NCBI GenBank assembly: GCA_019359765.1
Contig: JAHHGU010000054.1
Span: 1-38,371, forward strand
Length of the DNA stretch: 38,371 bases
Origin: Aphanothece sp. CMT-3BRIN-NPC111
Lineage (GTDB): Bacteria; Cyanobacteriota; Cyanobacteriia; Cyanobacteriales; JAHHGU01
Reading direction: 5' to 3'
Below are positions 15,812 to 22,642 of the stretch, piece by piece. Position 1 is the stretch's first letter. Each line of letters begins with the position of its first letter. The position numbers were made by a program, and so were the translations under genes. Under the pieces are notes generated by a model, which saw only the letters and a program-made list of their open reading frames with translations, was not told where the DNA came from and did no database searches.

Positions 15812-16492
15812 ATGATTGATGTTGCCGATTTGCTCCAAGAAGGTCAACGCTTACCAGGTAACTACTTTGCCACCAATGCCTATATAAAAGGTGATTTTGA
15901 ATCAGGCTTGATCGAAAACCGTCGAGGCGATCGCCTTTTGGCTCTACCAGAGACTTTAATTCAGGCTATTTACGCTGGTCTAGAAAAAGAAACAGGCCAA
16001 GCTGCGGGTGCGGTGCTTTTCAACTGCGGTCGTTGGTGGGGCAAAAACTTCTATGCTCGTTTTGTGGAAGAAGTCAGCGATTACTATGCCAAGACTCTAG
16101 CAGAAATGGAGATGGTGGAACTGCTCCAATGCCTGAAACAATGTTGGAAAATCCACGGCTGGGGTACTTTTGACCTGGACGTGAGCTATTACCAGCAGGG
16201 ATTTCTAGTAGCCAAAATCAAGAACTCCCCATTTGCTCAGGAAGCGCCGCAGGGTAACAAACCAGCGTGTTTTCTGGAAGCAGGCATACTAAGTGCTTTC
16301 TTCAGCCAACTCACCGGGCGACAGCTTCACTGCATCCAAACTTCCTGTGAGTCCTTAGGGGCTGATTGTAACAATTTCGTTTTAGGCTTGCCCCAGCGCC
16401 TCAAAGTTGCGGAAGCATGGTTAGAGGAAGAGCAAGACCATGAAACTATCCTGGAGCGACTGTGTAAAAGCAAACCATCTGCGGGTTCTTGA
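15812..16492 (+). CDS. Second V4R-domain protein (Slr0147-like)
   Basis: A 226-residue V4R protein with a good ribosome binding site (GGGAG). Landmarks are NYFATNAYIKGDFESGLIEN, IQAIYAGLEKETGQAAGAVLF, RWWGKNFYARF, KIHGWGTFDLDVSYY, FLEAGILSAFFSQLTGRQ, and CIQTSCESLGADCNNFVLG with the C-terminal Cys cluster. It resembles the 14019 product over the whole V4R domain, so the two probably arose by duplication and may form a heteromer. A C-terminal helix (AEAWLEEEQDHETILERLC) is an extension shared in form with its paralogue. Ligand and function are unknown; cluster context suggests photosystem II biogenesis. Confidence 0.83.
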   Translation: MIDVADLLQEGQRLPGNYFATNAYIKGDFESGLIENRRGDRLLALPETLIQAIYAGLEKETGQAAGAVLFNCGRWWGKNFYARFVEEVSDYYAKTLAEMEMVELLQCLKQCWKIHGWGTFDLDVSYYQQGFLVAKIKNSPFAQEAPQGNKPACFLEAGILSAFFSQLTGRQLHCIQTSCESLGADCNNFVLGLPQRLKVAEAWLEEEQDHETILERLCKSKPSAGS

Positions 16493-16561
16493 TTACAAGC
16501 ACTCTCCAAGAGAACCGATGCCGTTGGTGTAGCTGAGAAACACAGGAAAAAAGCAGAAAAC

Positions 16562-17044
16562 ATGGCCAAAATTGTCAAGCTAGAACCTATTGCTCAAGAG
16601 GCAGAAGTCCAGACCAATGACAATCTTCTGTCTGGCCTGCTGAGGAATGAACTTAATGTTCTTCAAGAGTGTGAAGGTCGAGGGTTGTGTTCTACCTGCC
16701 ATATTTACATCAAAAATGGCATGGAAAGCCTTTCTCCCCTTAACCGCCGAGAGCAGCGCACCTTAGAGGTGATCACCACAGCTAAGCCCAATTCTCGCCT
16801 TGCTTGTCAAGCACGAGTAATTGGTGAGGGTATTGTGGTTGAGCTACCCGCCGGAATGTATGTTAACGCAATTGAGGATATTGAAGCCCTCATTGGCCGC
16901 CGTGCAGAACAAGATATCCTTCATCCTATTAACGGCAAGGTTTTAGTGGAAGCTAATAAGTTGATTACTCGTTCTGTGCTTAATCAGCTCCAAGACGCTC
17001 GCTTGCAAGCTGGAGAGTATCTTGCCCGTACCACAGAAGCTTAA
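16562..17044 (+). CDS. [2Fe-2S] ferredoxin with C-terminal extension (Slr0148-like)
   Basis: A 160-residue protein whose first 100 residues are a ferredoxin fold. The cysteines read C-x5-C-x2-C-x35-C (ECEGRGLCSTC ... RLACQA), the adrenodoxin-like spacing rather than the plant type. A roughly 55-residue tail follows, with DIEALIGRRAEQDILHPING then KVLVEANKLITRSVLNQL, which I cannot assign. It probably transfers single electrons in the cytoplasm or at the thylakoid surface. The gene lies 69 bp after the second V4R gene and 33 bp before the second phycobilisome-like gene. The position matches slr0148. Confidence 0.85.
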   Translation: MAKIVKLEPIAQEAEVQTNDNLLSGLLRNELNVLQECEGRGLCSTCHIYIKNGMESLSPLNRREQRTLEVITTAKPNSRLACQARVIGEGIVVELPAGMYVNAIEDIEALIGRRAEQDILHPINGKVLVEANKLITRSVLNQLQDARLQAGEYLARTTEA

Positions 17045-17077
17045 GAAGAGAGACTTTTACAAAGGAAAGCAAAATTC

Positions 17078-17545
17078 ATGCTCACACAACTAACCCGTTT
17101 AAGTGTAGAAACAGACGGCCGCTATGCAAAGCTTGAGGAATTGCAGTTTCTGAAAGACTATTTACAGTCTATGGATGTGCGCCTCAGTGCCTATGAAAAG
17201 ATTCGAGCTGCTCAAGAACAAATCATTCTTCAAGTAGAAGTAAAAATGTGTGACATGGACCCCAGCTTATTTCGTAGCGCCGCTGGAGATTTCACCGAGA
17301 TCTGGAGAAAAGACATCGGGCAGCTATTACGGTACGCCGCCGCCGCATTGTTATTCAATGAGCCTGACCACCTAAGAGAGGGACTTTTACTTTGGCATAA
17401 CACAATCGCCAAGTCTTTTAAATTTGAACGAACCTGCAATACAACCTTTAGAGTAATGCCAGAGGTAATTAAGGAGTATCTTACTCCCCAGGAAGCAGCT
17501 TTATTCTGCCCGATTTTGGAACTTAACCACATCCTACTAGGCTAG
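17078..17545 (+). CDS. Second phycobilisome-like helical protein (Slr0149-like)
   Basis: A 155-residue helical protein distantly like the 15297 product. FLKDYLQSMDVRLSAYEKIRA matches its FLAQRLETYELLRNQ, and IGQLLRYAAAALLFNEPDHL matches LSVLRYCAMAMLLNNQEFL. The position of the phycobiliprotein bilin Cys is Trp here by the same alignment, so it is probably not pigmented by a thioether bond. No membrane segment. It follows the C-x5-C ferredoxin gene by 33 bp. A pair of unpigmented phycobilisome-like subunits in one operon suggests they dimerise, as alpha and beta subunits do; that is inference. Confidence 0.75.
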   Translation: MLTQLTRLSVETDGRYAKLEELQFLKDYLQSMDVRLSAYEKIRAAQEQIILQVEVKMCDMDPSLFRSAAGDFTEIWRKDIGQLLRYAAAALLFNEPDHLREGLLLWHNTIAKSFKFERTCNTTFRVMPEVIKEYLTPQEAALFCPILELNHILLG

Positions 17546-17624
17546 TAAATTTTGTGGTAGTGGGTTTTCAGAAAATTGGGTTAATTAGCTTGTGTCAAAT
17601 CAATAATTGGGAGAAATTGTGGCT

Positions 17625-18392
17625 ATGCAAGAATCTTTAAAGGCTTCCTCAAATAGTAAAAATTCCCATTGGCTGAATATTGTAGAAATCGTGTCAGTGG
17701 TTGGCTCTATTGGTGGTTCAATTGCATCTGTAGTTACTCAACAAGTTGCATTCGCCTCTATTCCGCTATCTTTATCCGTGACCTTAAATCTGCTCAACCG
17801 CAGACAGCTGCTAGAGTCAATGCAGCAGAACAATGAAAGTGCGATCGCCCAGATCGCGGAAGAAAACGCTGAAACCCAGACCAAGATTGAGACTCTCGCT
17901 GAGCAGCTAGTTGAGGTAAAGCAACTAAATACTGACTTAGGTCAAAATTTTAAGAATCTCCAGGACTACACGCAGAACATACGTAAGGAACAAATGAAAA
18001 TTGGCAAGCTGGTAAGTTTCTTACGAGAAATTGAAACTTGCGAGCAAACTATTCGCATCAAGCCTAGCTATGCTGAAGCATACTACAACATGGGTCTTAC
18101 CCACCAGTCTCTAGGAGATAAAGAAGCAGCAATTTGTGATTACACAGACGCTATTCGCATCAGCCCCAGCTATACAGAAGCCTACTATAATCGTGGCATC
18201 ATTCGCGCGGAGCTAGGAGATAAAAAGGGAGCAGTTGAAGATTTACGCGAAGCGGCGAGACTGTTTTTTGAACAAGGGGATATCGCTAACTACCAAAAAG
18301 CAAGAGACCTCAGTAAGAAGCTTCATGAGCTAAGTTCACAATCTAAAACTGAGTCTACTGAAGCATTAGTAGTAGAGGACTTGTTTTCTTGA
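17625..18392 (+). CDS. Membrane-anchored coiled-coil TPR protein (Slr0151-like)
   Basis: About 255 residues. The N-terminus has a hydrophobic region (VEIVSVVGSIGGSIASVV, then FASIPLSLSVTLNLL), followed by a predicted coiled coil at about residues 70-140 rich in Gln, Glu and Leu. Two TPR units follow: AYYNMGLTHQSLGDKEAAI and AYYNRGIIRAELGDKKGAV. This layout matches what I recall of Slr0151, a thylakoid-associated protein tied to photosystem II repair. The start is uncertain: GTG 17619 and ATG 17625 share the GGGAG site, and the frame is open to TTG 17607. In Synechocystis this gene follows the ferredoxin slr0150, whereas here it precedes it. Confidence 0.78.
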   Translation: MQESLKASSNSKNSHWLNIVEIVSVVGSIGGSIASVVTQQVAFASIPLSLSVTLNLLNRRQLLESMQQNNESAIAQIAEENAETQTKIETLAEQLVEVKQLNTDLGQNFKNLQDYTQNIRKEQMKIGKLVSFLREIETCEQTIRIKPSYAEAYYNMGLTHQSLGDKEAAICDYTDAIRISPSYTEAYYNRGIIRAELGDKKGAVEDLREAARLFFEQGDIANYQKARDLSKKLHELSSQSKTESTEALVVEDLFS

Positions 18393-18458
18393 AACAATTC
18401 ATTCAGTTACTTTGTTGAGCCTATATAAAACAAAGTAGATATGTAGAAGGAATCAAAA

Positions 18459-18782
18459 ATGTTAACCAGAAGCGCTGACAAGGCTTATAACGTTACTTTA
18501 GTCAACGAAGCCCAAGGATTAAATACAACCATTGCCGTTCGGGGAGACGAGTATATTCTTGATGCTGCTGAAGAGCAAAATCTCCCAATTCCCTCGGCTT
18601 GCCATGCAGGTGCTTGCGTTGTTTGTACTGGCAAAATTCTCAAAGGTGCAGTCGATCAGTCTGACCACTCTTTTTTGAGAGAAAACGAACTCAAGGCTGG
18701 TTTTGTTCTTACCTGTAGAGCTTATCCCATTTCTGATTGTGTCATCCTGACTCACCAGGAAGATGAATTGTTTGAACTTTAA
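18459..18782 (+). CDS. petF: Plant-type [2Fe-2S] ferredoxin (Slr0150-like)
   Basis: A 107-residue ferredoxin. The cluster ligands are CHAGACVVC and a distal Cys 29 residues on (LTCRAYP), the C-x4-C-x2-C-x29-C spacing of photosynthetic ferredoxins. The preceding strand pattern (YILDAAEEQNLPIPSACHAG) is also typical. The loop has His-Ala and Val-Val where major PetF proteins usually have Arg-Ala and Ser-Thr, so it is probably a minor, specialised ferredoxin. It has a GAAGG ribosome binding site and is followed by a strong stem-loop. It should act in the cytoplasm near the thylakoid, with partners presumably in this cluster. Confidence 0.88.
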   Translation: MLTRSADKAYNVTLVNEAQGLNTTIAVRGDEYILDAAEEQNLPIPSACHAGACVVCTGKILKGAVDQSDHSFLRENELKAGFVLTCRAYPISDCVILTHQEDELFEL

Positions 18783-18788
18783 CATAAA

Positions 18789-18823
18789 TAGTGTTACGGA
18801 AGCTGAGAGTTTCCGTAACACTA
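18789..18823 (+). terminator. Perfect 13-bp stem-loop after the ferredoxin gene
   Basis: TAGTGTTACGGAA (18789-18801) and TTCCGTAACACTA (18811-18823) are exact complements around a 9-nt loop, 7 nt after the ferredoxin stop. No T-run follows, so partial termination or mRNA end protection is as likely as full termination. It would separate the upstream eight genes from the last two. Confidence 0.6.
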
Positions 18824-18858
18824 GAACATTTAGGTAGAGCAATCAGATATTGATCCTT

Positions 18859-19650
18859 ATGAATCAGGAGATTATCCAGAAATTTTTAACCTTACCAGGA
18901 GTTTTAGGAGTTGCCTTAGTTCATGGGCAAGCATCACCATACTTGTATATAAAAGAGCAAACGCTGGACTGGCAGCAGAAGCAAACCATAAGTTCCCATA
19001 TTCTGCAATTTATTGCAAAAGCTACTGAAGAAGTAGAGTTTTCTGAGTTTCAAGTTATGGGTTACTATGCTTATATATATAAGCTAGCCTCTAACCTTAA
19101 ATTTATAGTTCTAAACCATACTGATAGCGTTGCTATCAAGTTTTTGGCTGCCAAGCAATTGAAAGCGGCGCTGCAAGAAGATATTGAGAAAACAATTACA
19201 ACCTTTGAGCTTTTAACAAAAAATATTTCTCCGCCCAGAGCCGTTTCGACGGCAGAAGCTAGACAAGCATCCACAAGTGGATACAGATCTGGCAATACCA
19301 CGTTAGAAGTAAAGGTTACAATTGGAGAGTTAGTCAATGCGCTCAATCATTTGAGCAAATTTAGTAGCAATTATATGGGAACAAAATTAGTTGTTAATTA
19401 TTGGCAGCTAAGTCGTCCTAAGTTTGAGTGGTTAGATAATTTCACAATTAACCGTTCTGGTGAATTAGCTTTTAATGGTGGAATGACAGAATTTGTTACT
19501 GGTTTACAACATCAGTGGGTAAAGAATTGGACTGCGGCTTTTATAAGGCAGTGTTCTAAAATTATGCAAGATTTACCTTCAATGATTGAAGAAAAAGGCT
19601 TAGATGAAGAAAAAAAAAGACTATTATTAAGCTCTAATGCTCGTCAATAA
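18859..19650 (+). CDS. Uncharacterised protein, possible N-terminal Roadblock-like domain
   Basis: I do not recognise this 263-residue protein. The ATG at 18859 is preferred to the TTG at 18850. Residues 1-110 (LPGVLGVALVHGQASPYLYI, then MGYYAYIYKLASNLKFIVLN) have the strand-helix rhythm of Roadblock/LC7 proteins, which bind small GTPases; this is a fold guess, not a recognised hit. A Ser/Thr/Ala-rich linker follows, and a C-terminal helical part (TIGELVNALNHLSKFSSNYM, NWTAAFIRQCSKIMQDLPSM). No signal peptide. It lies between the ferredoxin stem-loop and the SpkG-like kinase, where Synechocystis has no gene as far as I remember. Confidence 0.65.
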   Translation: MNQEIIQKFLTLPGVLGVALVHGQASPYLYIKEQTLDWQQKQTISSHILQFIAKATEEVEFSEFQVMGYYAYIYKLASNLKFIVLNHTDSVAIKFLAAKQLKAALQEDIEKTITTFELLTKNISPPRAVSTAEARQASTSGYRSGNTTLEVKVTIGELVNALNHLSKFSSNYMGTKLVVNYWQLSRPKFEWLDNFTINRSGELAFNGGMTEFVTGLQHQWVKNWTAAFIRQCSKIMQDLPSMIEEKGLDEEKKRLLLSSNARQ

Positions 19651-19864
19651 CCTACCCAAATTTTATACAACAGATGTAGTGGGGAACGCTTGATTCAAGA
19701 TTAGCAGATAATGAAACGCGAGGATTGATGTGTAGCTATATTTTAGATAATTGGTAGAAAATGCAGCTTCATCAAAAATTAGTATTAGGTGCCATAAAAT
19801 ATTTTTTATTTAGCCAAATTAAGCGTTTGTCCAATTTTAAAATAACTTTTTTAGGCAATTTAGT

Positions 19865-21733
19865 ATGAGTAAAGCTTTTATTTCTTTGCCTAAAACAGTA
19901 ATCCAGCGCTCCAAGTACCGAATTTTAGGGCTAGTTGGACAAGGACAGTTTGGGCGCGTTTTCTGTGCTATTCACCGGAAAACCGGGCACTTAGTGGCTT
20001 TAAAAGAGCTGGAACGGCAGCGTTTTTCAACTCACAAGTTTTTACGAGAGCTGCGATTTTTATTAAGTTTGCAGCATCCCAATATCGTCACCTGTCAGGC
20101 TATAGAACATACTTTGACTGGACGATATCTGGAGATGGATTATTGCGAGGGAGGCACTTTAAGAAATCTGATTCAGTCAGAAGTGCCATTAAGCTTAGTT
20201 CAAAGCTTAAAGTTAATTGCTGATGTTCTGGCGGGTCTTGAACATGCTCATAGTCGTGGCATTGTTCACTGCGATATCAAACCAGAAAATATCTTGCTGA
20301 ACTTGGATACTACGGGTTGGATAGCTCGTATTTCTGACTTTGGGATTGCTCGGCTCAGCCAAGAACTTGGCAGCTTGGCTTTGGGCGAAACTGGTTCACC
20401 TGCTTATATGGCTCCAGAACGGTTTTATGGCCAGTACTCACCCGCTTCTGACCTGTACGCAGTAGGAATTTTGCTCTTTGAACTAATAGTTGGAAGAAGG
20501 CCTTTTTCCGGTTCGCCTGGGGAACTGATGTCAGCTCATCTGAATCACCCTGTCAATGTTCCAGATACAGTCCCATTTCTACTACGCTCGACAATTTCAA
20601 CGGCTCTACAAAAGTTACCAGCGCGTCGATTTGCTTCTGCGGCGGAAATGTTAGCGTCAATTCGAGTGGCTACAGAAGTACATAATTTAGTCCAGGATGG
20701 CTCCTCTCCTATCTCAAGACCAGCAGTTGTCCTATCGGACTTTTCCTCGCTCATCACTCAACAGGAACCGCTACAGGCTCCAGCAATTAGTTTGGCAGTT
20801 GTATCTGAGCAGGTCTATCAAGCAAGTGGAGCGCAAGTTTGCTGCCAAACTTATGCCAGTGATGCTTTAACTGGAGATATTTTGCACCAGAGGCAAATGC
20901 AGTTAAATGCTCCAGTGGAAGCGCTGATGCTACGACCTCAAGGGTGCTTTGTCTTAACTAAGTTTTGCCAGCATAACGCTGTTATCTACTCGATTTACTG
21001 CTTACCCAGAACACAGACTCTAGCTAGCTTTTCTGATTACCAAACCGAGAGTTTTTTAGAGGGTTACAAATTACTGTCTCTGGAGTGTGCAGATTTGACG
21101 ACTGCTATCGATCCTCAAGGACGGTGGATTGCGATCGTAAAATCGGCAATTACACCTGATGTAGAAGGAAATCAAACAACATTCCAGATTTTGCAGTTAC
21201 CGAATTTACAGCCAGTCAAACCGCCTGTTACCTGCTGTTTTCCATCCCAGTTGCTCGCCCTCGACAGTCGTTATGTGATGGCTATCTCTACTCGGTTAGG
21301 AGATGAGGGCACTGTTTTTAAAATCTTTAACCGTCGTGGTAGCTTTATTGGTGCTTTAAACTTACCGATGCCCCTGCATCTTGTTACCCTTAGTGCTACG
21401 TTTCCCTATCGGCTCTTTGCTATAGAGGAAAAAAATCCAACTTCAGGGCTACTAATCGATCTCAAACCCTTCAGAGTATTTGCAATAAAGTTAGATATAG
21501 CCCCGGCGTTTATAACCGCTACTTCTTGGGGCTATATCATGGCAGATCGGCAAGGAAATATAATATTGCTCGATCCGGATGGGCAAAGAATTGGTGCGTT
21601 TATGGTACCTGCTGCGCCCTCAGCGATCGCCACTTTTGAAGATTATGGAATGGCGATCGCCACTTGGTCAGGAAATCAGGCCACTTTGTATCGGGTTGAT
21701 TTGAGGAAGATAATTTCTCTATTATCTAGCTGA
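19865..21733 (+). CDS. spkG: Ser/Thr protein kinase, SpkG-like
   Basis: The 622-residue protein has an N-terminal Hanks-type kinase domain (about 17-275): glycine loop VGQGQFGRV (24-32), Lys47 in VALKEL, alphaC Glu62, catalytic loop HCDIKPEN (135-142), DFG 158-160 and APE in PAYMAPERF. The residue before the catalytic Asp is Cys, so this is a non-RD kinase and may not need activation-loop phosphorylation. The C-terminal half (about 290-622) is beta-rich with repeated strand motifs, resembling a propeller. No clear membrane helix. It ends the slr0144-slr0152-like cluster at the place of SpkG, which is reported to act in Synechocystis salt response. Its 3' end overlaps the convergent gene by 12 bp. 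Confidence 0.85.
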   Translation: MSKAFISLPKTVIQRSKYRILGLVGQGQFGRVFCAIHRKTGHLVALKELERQRFSTHKFLRELRFLLSLQHPNIVTCQAIEHTLTGRYLEMDYCEGGTLRNLIQSEVPLSLVQSLKLIADVLAGLEHAHSRGIVHCDIKPENILLNLDTTGWIARISDFGIARLSQELGSLALGETGSPAYMAPERFYGQYSPASDLYAVGILLFELIVGRRPFSGSPGELMSAHLNHPVNVPDTVPFLLRSTISTALQKLPARRFASAAEMLASIRVATEVHNLVQDGSSPISRPAVVLSDFSSLITQQEPLQAPAISLAVVSEQVYQASGAQVCCQTYASDALTGDILHQRQMQLNAPVEALMLRPQGCFVLTKFCQHNAVIYSIYCLPRTQTLASFSDYQTESFLEGYKLLSLECADLTTAIDPQGRWIAIVKSAITPDVEGNQTTFQILQLPNLQPVKPPVTCCFPSQLLALDSRYVMAISTRLGDEGTVFKIFNRRGSFIGALNLPMPLHLVTLSATFPYRLFAIEEKNPTSGLLIDLKPFRVFAIKLDIAPAFITATSWGYIMADRQGNIILLDPDGQRIGAFMVPAAPSAIATFEDYGMAIATWSGNQATLYRVDLRKIISLLSS

Positions 21734-22525
21734 GTAAGATACACTCGAAAGATTTGCCGTAGGAGAAGACTTCACAATCTTACCGTCTAGCTTACGAGCT
21801 ACATCCCCCACTAGAACCGTTGGTTCTTGACCGTTAAGGTACATAACTGCTGTGAAAGCTCCCACCGCGTTCCGACGAAAAACCGCCATATCCATGCGCG
21901 CAGGTTGGCCTAGTACATTGAGATCTACTCCAAAACCAGTCGAGGCATTTGCCAGTTTGTTGAGATCAGAAAGTGAATTGTAATTCACAACTTGCACTCC
22001 CCCGAAGGACTTCAGTTGCTGCCGCAGTTGACCGAGAAGCTGTTGCTGAACCTCTGGTTTCTTGAGCTGCTGCAAATTGGCATCGAAGCTGGCTTGCTCC
22101 TGTGCCTTAGCTAGGTTCCCCGTAACCCCAATAACAACTTGGAAGTTCTGTGGATTGACAAAAGCAACAAAGTCCTCTGGCTTTATGTTCGCTAGGGCAA
22201 GCTGTTGTCTAAAAGAACTTAACTTGGTGGCAATCTCACCAGCTAAGGCAGGTGGGAGTTCCTGGAAACCGGGCGGCAAATCTTCTAGAGTCAGCTTTAG
22301 ATTCGATGATGCCTGGTTTTGGGCAACCATCTGAGTAACTATCGCTACCATACTAGGTTGAGTAACAGGCTGTGTGATGGTCGTTCGCGTAGCGTCCCGT
22401 AAGGAAGACCCGTCTGCGGCGATACGTTGCTCCGCAACACGCTCCGCGATCGCTGCCTGAGGATGGCTACTAGCCAAGATAACGCCGCACAGCAGGCTAA
22501 TAGTCAATAATACTTTCTTTGCCAT
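21722..22525 (-). CDS. Secreted protein of unknown function with an in-frame repeat insertion
   Basis: From the ATG at 22523-22525 the protein is 267 residues with a signal peptide (MAKKVLLTISLLCGVILASS, cut near HPQAAIA). An alternative ATG at 22550-22552 adds nine residues. The mature part has a low-complexity stretch (residues about 28-70) and then a conserved-looking domain with DLPPGFQELPPALAGEIATK, VNPQNFQVVIGVTG and MDMAVFRRNAVGAFTAVMYL. I do not recognise a family with confidence. The low-complexity part is encoded by palindromic repeat DNA (22384-22438). The 3' end overlaps the kinase gene tail by 12 bp. Confidence 0.7.
   Translation of the reverse strand: MAKKVLLTISLLCGVILASSHPQAAIAERVAEQRIAADGSSLRDATRTTITQPVTQPSMVAIVTQMVAQNQASSNLKLTLEDLPPGFQELPPALAGEIATKLSSFRQQLALANIKPEDFVAFVNPQNFQVVIGVTGNLAKAQEQASFDANLQQLKKPEVQQQLLGQLRQQLKSFGGVQVVNYNSLSDLNKLANASTGFGVDLNVLGQPARMDMAVFRRNAVGAFTAVMYLNGQEPTVLVGDVARKLDGKIVKSSPTANLSSVSYSAR
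22384..22438. repeat. Palindromic repeat inside a coding sequence
   Basis: TTCGCGTAGCGTCCCGTAAG starting at 22384 is a version of a widespread cyanobacterial palindrome (CGCGTAGCGTCCCGTAGG type), followed by GTTGC-TCC-GCAAC (22426-22438). On the minus strand it encodes part of the linker right after the signal peptide (EQRIAADGSSLRDATRTTI). The reading frame stays open. Confidence 0.6.
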
Positions 22526-22642
22526 TTCTTTTACCAAAGCAGGCGAATACATGGGTAATTACCAGGATAGTACGACTTCATCTTGAGTTGCCACAGCTTT
22601 TTGTGAGAGCCTTAACCATGTATAAATGAGAACTAGCCTGTG

